From Flavobacteriales bacterium (lineage in GTDB: Bacteria; Bacteroidota; Bacteroidia; Flavobacteriales_D; JAHECK01), in assembly GCA_030591505.1 (NCBI GenBank), contig JAUVAY010000012.1, positions 1-33,093 on the forward strand: DNA of 33,093 bases, written 5' to 3'. Position numbers and translations under genes: made by a program. Below, in pieces: positions 26,686-33,093 of the stretch (its first letter is position 1; every line of letters starts with the position of its first letter). The notes below the pieces were generated by a model. It had not been told where the DNA came from. It did not search any database and saw nothing but the letters and a program-made list of their open reading frames with translations.

Positions 26686-28167
26686 ATGATAAACCCTTAC
26701 CTGGTTATTTTTATTTTACTTGCCTACTTCGCTCTGTTGATCCTTATTGCTCGGGTCACATCAAAAAAAGCGGGGAATGATGCGTTTTTCCTTGGAAATA
26801 GAAAATCTCCATGGTATGTTGTGTCCTTTGGAATGATCGGCGCATCCTTATCAGGAGTTACTTTTATCTCCATCCCAGGATGGGTAAACACGGCGCAGTT
26901 TTCTTATATGCAAATGGTATTGGGTTACATGTTTGGATACTGGATCATTGCAACTGTATTGCTTCCTTTGTATTATAGACTAAAGCTTACATCTATCTAT
27001 TCGTATTTAGGTCAGCGATTTGGACCTGCTACTTATAAAACAGGTGCTTCTTTCTTTCTTTTATCAAGAATAATAGGTGCTTCATTCCGACTCTTTTTAG
27101 TGGCTATCGTTCTTCAGATCGCAGTATTTGAACCACTGGGCATGAAGATTTCATTCGTGCCGTCAGTGATCGTTACAGTAGGTTTAATTTGGCTGTATAC
27201 AAACAGAGGAGGTATTAAAACGATTATTTGGACGGATACCTTGCAGACGATATTTATGCTTCTGGCTGTGTTTATTACTATCAAAAGTATTATGAGTGCC
27301 ATGGATTTGAATTGGGTGGGCGTTTATGAGACGGTGAGGGATTCTGGGTATTCTCAAATTTTTGTTTTTGATGATTTTGCTTCTAACCCCAGAAATTTCT
27401 TTAAAATGTTCTTAGGGGGTGCCTTTATTGCAATCACGATGACCGGACTGGATCAGGATATGATGCAGAAGAACCTGAGTATAAAAACCTTGTATGAATC
27501 GCAAAAGAACGTATTCTGGTTAGGTGTAATGCTGATTTTTGTCAACCTCATATTCCTTTCCTTAGGCGCACTTCTGTACTTGTATGCTGCAGAAATTAAT
27601 TTCCCTATCCCAGAACAAACCGATTACCTATTCCCTCAACTGGCAATTGGTGGTTACTTTGGTGTATTTGCAGGTATTGCTTTTGTGATCGGTTTAACAG
27701 CGAGCGCCTATTCCAGTGCCGATTCTGCCCTAACAGCATTAACAACTTCCTTTTCAATCGATATTTTAAATATTGAGAATAAACCTGAGGAAGAAAGATT
27801 AAAGATTCGAAAAAGGGTGCACATTGGAATGTCCTTAGCTTTGATCGTTGTGATCATCTTATTTAAAGTGATCAATAATGATAATGTTGTGCAATCGCTC
27901 TTTGATGCAGCAAAATATACTTATGGTCCACTTTTGGGTTTTTATTTTGCAGGACTCTTTACTAAGATCAATGTAAAGGACAAATTCATGCCGATGGTGG
28001 CAATTTTAGCGCCACTATTAAGCTATGCATTCAACTGGTATGCTGGCGCCTATCTTGACTATAATATCGGATTTGAGTTGATAATATTCAATGGTATGCT
28101 GACCGTAGTTGGAATGTGGATTTTTAGTAAGAAGAAAGAGGATTCATTATTAATGGAAGAAGCCTAA
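26686..28167 (+). CDS. Sodium:solute symporter family protein
   Basis: SSS-family helices (FFLGNRKSPWYVVSFGMIGASLSGVTFISIPGWV; GLTASAYSSADSALTALTTSFSIDIL). True start is ATG 26686; the 26605 start runs into the upstream CDS. Confidence 0.93.
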   Translation: MINPYLVIFILLAYFALLILIARVTSKKAGNDAFFLGNRKSPWYVVSFGMIGASLSGVTFISIPGWVNTAQFSYMQMVLGYMFGYWIIATVLLPLYYRLKLTSIYSYLGQRFGPATYKTGASFFLLSRIIGASFRLFLVAIVLQIAVFEPLGMKISFVPSVIVTVGLIWLYTNRGGIKTIIWTDTLQTIFMLLAVFITIKSIMSAMDLNWVGVYETVRDSGYSQIFVFDDFASNPRNFFKMFLGGAFIAITMTGLDQDMMQKNLSIKTLYESQKNVFWLGVMLIFVNLIFLSLGALLYLYAAEINFPIPEQTDYLFPQLAIGGYFGVFAGIAFVIGLTASAYSSADSALTALTTSFSIDILNIENKPEEERLKIRKRVHIGMSLALIVVIILFKVINNDNVVQSLFDAAKYTYGPLLGFYFAGLFTKINVKDKFMPMVAILAPLLSYAFNWYAGAYLDYNIGFELIIFNGMLTVVGMWIFSKKKEDSLLMEEA

Positions 28168-28802
28168 TGAGTATAACAATTCTGATTTTAATAGTAACTA
28201 TTGTTGTTTCATTGCTTGGTTTCCAACGAAAAGACCTGTTAAGTAAATTGCTTTTTAGTCCCTATTTGATCTACCATAATAAAGAGTATTACCGCTTTAT
28301 TACGCATGCCTTTATTCATGATCCGAAGAACCTGTTTCATCTCTTGTTTAACATGTTCGTTCTCTTTCAGTTTGGCGGAAATGTTGAGCAGTTCTTTATG
28401 TCGGACTCGCCTTCACTTGGCGTTTTCTATTTTCTTTTCTTGTATTTAGGAGGGATTGTTTTTTCCTCCATGCGTGATTATTTGCAATATAAAAATGACA
28501 GTTCTTACTTAGCATTAGGTGCCTCTGGAGCCATTTCAGCCATCCTTTTTTCGCATATTATTATTTACCCCACTTTATCTCTCTATTTGTTTTTTATCCC
28601 TATTCCAATTCCATCTTTTGTGTTCGGAGGCTTGTATTTATGGTTTGAGCAGTATATGGATAAAAAAGGCGGCGATCATATAGCACATGGAGCCCATTTT
28701 TATGGGGCGATCTTCGGGGTGATATTTACTGTTTTTACTAATTTCAGTTTAATCCCGGACTTCTTCACTCAAATTGGAGCATATTTAGTAAGTTTTTTCT
28801 GA
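28167..28802 (+). CDS. Rhomboid family intramembrane serine protease
   Basis: FITHAFIHDPKNLFHLLFNMFVLFQFG, catalytic LGASGAISA, catalytic His segment IAHGAHFYGAIFG. Start overlaps the SSS stop (TAATG). Confidence 0.93.
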   Translation: MSITILILIVTIVVSLLGFQRKDLLSKLLFSPYLIYHNKEYYRFITHAFIHDPKNLFHLLFNMFVLFQFGGNVEQFFMSDSPSLGVFYFLFLYLGGIVFSSMRDYLQYKNDSSYLALGASGAISAILFSHIIIYPTLSLYLFFIPIPIPSFVFGGLYLWFEQYMDKKGGDHIAHGAHFYGAIFGVIFTVFTNFSLIPDFFTQIGAYLVSFF

Positions 28803-28874
28803 TTATAGGGTCATAAGAAATGATGGTTTTCATCAGTATGATCAGTCATTAAATAAATCCCTAATTAGAGACTT

Positions 28875-28882
28875 TAGATTTG
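28875..28882 (+). promoter_or_regulatory. Possible Bacteroidota -7 element TAnnTTTG
   Basis: Exact TAGATTTG about 170 nt upstream of the T9SS-cargo gene. No matching -33 seen. Confidence 0.35.
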
Positions 28883-29047
28883 GTGCATTTTGTCGTTTGT
28901 TTAGTTGGATAAAGGTGTTTCAATAACCTTGAGTCATTCCCGCAAAAATTGTTGTAAACCAAACGATTATCATTGGAAATTTGCCTTTCGTTTCGTATCT
29001 TAAAGACAGTCGAAATTAAATTTTGACCTGACTAACTTAAACGCAAG

Positions 29048-30604
29048 ATGATGAAGAAATTTACTTTATTGATTACTGTTTTTCTGCTTCTCATTACACC
29101 AAATTTAAAGGGGAGTGGATATGACTCGCTAACTGTTGAAAATACTTTTATCGCAGTAGGAGAAACATGGTATACTGATTACTATACCAATTACTCGGTC
29201 TGGACTCATCGTAGTTTTTTTGAAGATGAGAATGGGGGATTGCACATCGCCTTTTTATCAAATTATGAATTATTCTATTATAGCTCTATTGATGATGGAG
29301 AAACGTGGTCTGGAGAGCAAATTATTACAGGATATGAAGGAGGTATCAAGTATGCGGTGATTTGTGCGGATGCAAGCGGAAATCCTTATATTGCTATAAA
29401 CGTAAACCCTTATTATACCTACGGTAATCCGACATCGATTAGTTTTGGACAAGAGTTTAATATCGATGCCTATTTTGTATATAAAGCAGAAGGCGCTTGG
29501 TCTGTGCAAAACGTATATACACACAGTGGAAATTATGGCTTTAGAGTAAGTGAAATTTATGCTGAAGGAGAGATATTTAAAATTCTTGGATCACGCTATG
29601 GTTGGTACGACTATGGTGGAGAGATCTGGGAAACTACCAGAAGTTTAGAAGGAGTATGGTCACCTATAAATGTACTATATGATTATAATGATACAGGTGT
29701 TGACCATAGTTTGATCAATGTTTTTTCAGTATTGAAAGATAATGGTGTGAGAGACTTGGTTTATTGTAGACCATATAATAACAACGCTGTTTCTGAAGTA
29801 GCTACGATTCATTACGATGGAAGTACATGGGGAACACCCGTTTCTCTTACAACTGATTTGCACAATTATGTGTCATGGGATATGACAGTGAATAGTGAAG
29901 GAGACGTTTGGATCGCTAGTTTTAATAATGATCCTGAACCCAAAGTTTATTTGTCAAATAATCTGCAAGCTGGGGTAGAAATACCTATCGACTTAAGTAT
30001 GATGGTAAGCGTTAATGCCATTAAGATTCATTATACACCTGGTCTTCTAAATTTAATGGTTTATCCAACTGCTTCTGATTCTGTACATGTGTATGTAAGC
30101 ACAGATGAAGGAGAAACATGGGGCGACGTGAACTATGCCGATAGATCCTCGTTTGCTGGTATAATGGCTGTTACCGATCAATACAGTGATCACCTGCCAG
30201 ATTTTGATTTTATTACGATAAGGAGAGTTTCCAATGAAGAACCTTTTGGACCTGATTCATTATTTTTCGGACATGTAGAACTTGTAAATACTACAGCATT
30301 AGGTGTTAACCGACATGAGAATATTAAAGCCAAACTTAGTTTTTACCCTAATCCTGTAATGGATGAGATCACGGTTAGTTATAATGTAAATGTCCCAACG
30401 GATTTAGATCTGAGAATATATAATCTTCAGGGAAAAATAGTTTATACCTGCGTTTTTCATGGTGATAAAGGCGATTCAACAATAAAATTAAATCTTGGTA
30501 TTCTTGATGCCGGGACTTATATACTGGAAGTATATGAAAAGGGCCATCCACCAGATGGATTGCATCGTGCTGGTCAAAAAATGTTGAAACTACCGCCTAA
30601 ATAA
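29048..30604 (+). CDS. Exported Asp-box (BNR-like) repeat protein with T9SS type A sorting domain
   Basis: Signal peptide MMKKFTLLITVFLLLITPNLKG; Asp-boxes SSIDDGETWSG and VSTDEGETWGD; C-terminal LSFYPNPVMDEITVSYN...LRIYNLQGKIVY...LDAGTYILEVYEKG. Confidence 0.88.
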   Translation: MMKKFTLLITVFLLLITPNLKGSGYDSLTVENTFIAVGETWYTDYYTNYSVWTHRSFFEDENGGLHIAFLSNYELFYYSSIDDGETWSGEQIITGYEGGIKYAVICADASGNPYIAINVNPYYTYGNPTSISFGQEFNIDAYFVYKAEGAWSVQNVYTHSGNYGFRVSEIYAEGEIFKILGSRYGWYDYGGEIWETTRSLEGVWSPINVLYDYNDTGVDHSLINVFSVLKDNGVRDLVYCRPYNNNAVSEVATIHYDGSTWGTPVSLTTDLHNYVSWDMTVNSEGDVWIASFNNDPEPKVYLSNNLQAGVEIPIDLSMMVSVNAIKIHYTPGLLNLMVYPTASDSVHVYVSTDEGETWGDVNYADRSSFAGIMAVTDQYSDHLPDFDFITIRRVSNEEPFGPDSLFFGHVELVNTTALGVNRHENIKAKLSFYPNPVMDEITVSYNVNVPTDLDLRIYNLQGKIVYTCVFHGDKGDSTIKLNLGILDAGTYILEVYEKGHPPDGLHRAGQKMLKLPPK

Positions 30605-30614
30605 GCTTTTGTTT

Positions 30615-31157
30615 TTATGCTTTATGCTTTTCAATAAGCATAATAGTTTTTTTGGCCCGGCTTTTATAGCCGGGCTTTTCGTAAGGAAGTTGTGTTTCCA
30701 GGATTATCTTTAGTTCGCTGAGAAGTTCAGGATAGGGCTTAGCGATATTATACATCACTGTCATGGCAAAGATCTTATTAGCAACCGGTTCTTTGATCTG
30801 AAGCAAGAGCTTGGAACACAGGTCATACATCTTACCTTCATAATCTACAGGCACCTTTATCGCTTGAAATAATCGCAGGGTATTTCTAATTACCGCATTG
30901 TGAGAAGGATGATAAAGGTTATCGATCAACTTCTCTTTGTAGGGTTCTATTAGTTGAGGGTGATCAATAGCTATAAATGCCATTGGCCATCCGGCTCGCT
31001 GATTCAAAAGCCAGTCATCGTCAAAAAACAATTCCATTAAAGCAGAAAACTTTGTAGGGTCATCTCCTACAAAGTCAACTACTTTATTAGTAATAAATTT
31101 AGAATGTTCGTGGAGTAAAAGATCTTTAATTATTGATATATGCGATCCCACTTCCAC
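30615..31157 (-). CDS. Hypothetical alpha-helical (HEAT-like) protein
   Basis: 180-aa ORF, helix-repeat-like composition, 10 bp convergent with the upstream T9SS-cargo gene. Confidence 0.65.
   Translation of the reverse strand: MEVGSHISIIKDLLLHEHSKFITNKVVDFVGDDPTKFSALMELFFDDDWLLNQRAGWPMAFIAIDHPQLIEPYKEKLIDNLYHPSHNAVIRNTLRLFQAIKVPVDYEGKMYDLCSKLLLQIKEPVANKIFAMTVMYNIAKPYPELLSELKIILETQLPYEKPGYKSRAKKTIMLIEKHKA
30623..30653 (+). terminator. Intrinsic terminator, first of a tandem pair
   Basis: TATGCTT-TTCAAT-AAGCATA stem (30623-30642) then ATAG and T7. Confidence 0.6.
30655..30679 (+). terminator. Intrinsic terminator, second of a tandem pair, inside the convergent CDS
   Basis: Perfect all-GC 7-bp stem GCCCGGC-TTTTATA-GCCGGGC followed by TTTT. 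Confidence 0.7.
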
Positions 31158-31164
31158 TTTTCAA

Positions 31165-31695
31165 TTATTCATCAAGGTGAATAACCGGGTGAAGTTGGTA
31201 AGTTCCGTTTCCTAATTGATGTACAGACTCATTTGCATCAAAATCAAGAACAACAATAAAAGTATCTACATAAGTAAGTTCTCCCTGTACATTGATCTTT
31301 AGTCCCGACTGTTGTGAACTTGGTGTTTCCATCGGATAGAGTACAGAATCGACCATGACGGAGTTCTCTGGGCCTAATACCAAACGAATCTGACTGATCG
31401 TATCATAGTTCACGGTAATTTCACCTATCAAAGTGTCCAGTCCATTTTGGTAGTCAAGCAAATTATAAACGCCTGCATTTTCCTCAAGGTCATACTCATC
31501 ATTCGAGCCATTACCCTTGATCTTAATTTCTTGAATATCCACATTTACTTGCTGATAGTCATTCGGCTGATCATGCATGTAAACCATTATTTTGGTTGGC
31601 GATGGAGGATCTGTTTCGGTATTTTCATCATTATCTTTATTGCAGGACGCAAAAATAAATAATACACTTGTGAATAAAAATGCTATTTTTTTCAT
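31165..31695 (-). CDS. DUF4382 domain lipoprotein
   Basis: Lipobox LFIFASC; KIMVYMHDQPNDYQQVNVDIQEIKI...YNLLDYQNG...GEITVNYDTISQIRLVLG...FDANESVHQLGNGTYQLHPVI. Confidence 0.88.
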   Translation of the reverse strand: MKKIAFLFTSVLFIFASCNKDNDENTETDPPSPTKIMVYMHDQPNDYQQVNVDIQEIKIKGNGSNDEYDLEENAGVYNLLDYQNGLDTLIGEITVNYDTISQIRLVLGPENSVMVDSVLYPMETPSSQQSGLKINVQGELTYVDTFIVVLDFDANESVHQLGNGTYQLHPVIHLDE

Positions 31696-31782
31696 GTTCT
31701 TATGTTTTATCGGTTTAAAAAAAAGTTAAGACCTAAAGTATACGCAGGTGATCATTAAAGGTTGTGCTGTAAAAACATCTGT

Positions 31783-32715
31783 CTAAAGTTTAGCCATTAA
31801 AACCCGATAAAGATCAGTCATCGCTTTTATATCCACCTTCCATACTTTTTCATTTGGCGTATGATAATTTTTTTCTGGCGGACCGATAAAACACCAATCC
31901 CAAACCCCCGAAGAATATTGAAGTACGGTACCATCCGAGCCACCTGCATCTTCCACTTCCAATTGATAAGGAATCTTGTTTTCTTTGGCTAAAGCAATGA
32001 TGTTTCTAACATAAGATTGTCGGGGTACTCCTTTATCTCTCATAGAAATAGCAACACCATTTTTTGGTTTTATCGCATCCGTTGCTAGGGTAATGTCAGA
32101 AATTAACGCTTGCTTAACACCATATTTTTCCTGAATGTATTTCCCTAAAAATTGAGCAGAACCTCCACCCACTTCTTCATAAGTAGTAAAAACGATAATT
32201 CCATTTTCAAGATCTTTAGCAACTTGTAAAGCATTCCATACTCCTAAGCGATTATCGAGGTAGGGGCTTTGCACGGTTTTTTCTTTGTCTCTGAAATTGG
32301 ATTTAAAACTCAATGCCGTCCCACGGTCTATCTTTCTTGAAAAGCGGTATTTTAACTCTTCTTTTTTATTGCCATCAGCCCACAGCCATTTTACACGGAG
32401 TGTGCATTCAATATTTCCTTGACTGTCTTTTCCTACTAGCTTCCAACCGCTTTCGCCTTTTGGACCGCCAATTCTGACTAAGTTTTTATTATAGCTAACA
32501 GCATAACCTATATTATCAAGATGAGCAAAAATGGCAGTACGAGGCTTGCCAAATACCAATATAACAGCGTCCTGAAATCCATGGCCGCTTATTACTTCGG
32601 GTTTCGTTTTCCAACTGGAGCTATTTTTTTCGGCGTAATCCAAAATAAATTTTGTCATTGCACTCTCATCTCCTGAAGTGGCTTTTATATCACAAAGACT
32701 TTCTAATAATTTCAT
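31783..32715 (-). CDS. Zinc aminopeptidase-like protein (M42/M20 clan MH family)
   Basis: TSGDESAMTKFI, IFAHLDNIGYAV, SPYLDNRLGVWNAL, FTTYEEVGGGSAQF, AGGSDGTVLQYSS, NYHTPNEKV: metal-ligand pattern of clan MH peptidases. Confidence 0.85.
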   Translation of the reverse strand: MKLLESLCDIKATSGDESAMTKFILDYAEKNSSSWKTKPEVISGHGFQDAVILVFGKPRTAIFAHLDNIGYAVSYNKNLVRIGGPKGESGWKLVGKDSQGNIECTLRVKWLWADGNKKEELKYRFSRKIDRGTALSFKSNFRDKEKTVQSPYLDNRLGVWNALQVAKDLENGIIVFTTYEEVGGGSAQFLGKYIQEKYGVKQALISDITLATDAIKPKNGVAISMRDKGVPRQSYVRNIIALAKENKIPYQLEVEDAGGSDGTVLQYSSGVWDWCFIGPPEKNYHTPNEKVWKVDIKAMTDLYRVLMAKL

Positions 32716-32730
32716 TTTATCAATATTTAT

Positions 32731-33093
32731 TCAGACTACAAATAGTTCTTTTATTTTGACATTATCAATACCCAAAAATACGCTTTTCATCACTTGAAAA
32801 TCCCCTTCTGGGCAAGCAAGTTTTATTTTACAATCGAGTCCAAAATCATGTTCCAATTGATCCAAATTCGAATTCTTAATCAATTGCATGATTTCGTTCA
32901 TACTTGCATATTGGAAATTAAGCTGAAAATGCATTTTCATTTTCCGTGTGATGATCTTCCCATTGGATATAGCATCTTCGGCGGCACTTCTGTAGGCAAC
33001 GATGAGTCCACCAACACCTAACTTTACCCCACCGAAGTAGCGAACTACCACAATTAATAATTGAGTTAGTCCATGGGAGTCTAATCTACCCAA
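32731..33093 (-). CDS. YigZ/IMPACT family protein, 5' truncated by window edge
   Basis: LLIVVVRYFGGVKLGVGGLIVAYRSAAEDAI is the UPF0029/IMPACT signature. The frame is open to the last base, so the TTG at 33093 is not a real start. Confidence 0.9.
   Translation of the reverse strand: MGRLDSHGLTQLLIVVVRYFGGVKLGVGGLIVAYRSAAEDAISNGKIITRKMKMHFQLNFQYASMNEIMQLIKNSNLDQLEHDFGLDCKIKLACPEGDFQVMKSVFLGIDNVKIKELFVV

Noticed and set aside
1-33093. CRISPR array, prophage, integrative element or defence island
   Set aside because: No regularly spaced direct repeats, integrases, transposases, phage structural genes, toxin-antitoxin or restriction genes were seen; the content is core metabolism, envelope and repair genes.

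Overview
This is a 33 kb window of AT-rich chromosomal DNA from a member of the Bacteroidota. The assignment rests on a T9SS-type C-terminal sorting domain, PorE-like TPR/PD40/OmpA proteins, CarboxypepD_reg-like proteins, DUF4382 and TAnnTTTG-type -7 promoter elements. Coding density is high and most genes are housekeeping or envelope genes: a UvrA paralog (5' truncated by the window edge), PIN-PhoH ATPase, SulP permease, MtaB-like methylthiotransferase / inositol monophosphatase / ChrA operon, peptide-type ABC substrate-binding lipoprotein, FAH-family hydrolase, DnaQ-like exonuclease, two tandem PD40 proteins, 2-oxoacid dehydrogenase E2, a GT2 fusion protein, RecR, MOSC protein, SSS symporter, rhomboid protease, Asp-box/T9SS exported protein, DUF4382 lipoprotein, an M42/M20-like peptidase and a YigZ/IMPACT protein (truncated at the right edge). 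I saw no CRISPR array, prophage, integrase, transposase, rRNA or tRNA. No clear new multi-gene defence or mobile system is visible. The observations most worth a second look are: (1) a probable ~115-nt independent small RNA on the minus strand at 6668-6784, with its own TAnnTTTG promoter and intrinsic terminator; (2) two intergenic multi-hairpin palindromic elements (8709-8800 and 23119-23247) with different sequences but the same architecture; (3) a GT2 protein fused to a sugar-phosphate-transferase-like tail that appears to lack its catalytic segment; (4) a UvrA paralog missing half of its first zinc module; (5) a tandem PorE-like pair in which only one member has the OmpA-like domain; and (6) three exported-protein genes with forced non-ATG starts, one possibly leaderless.
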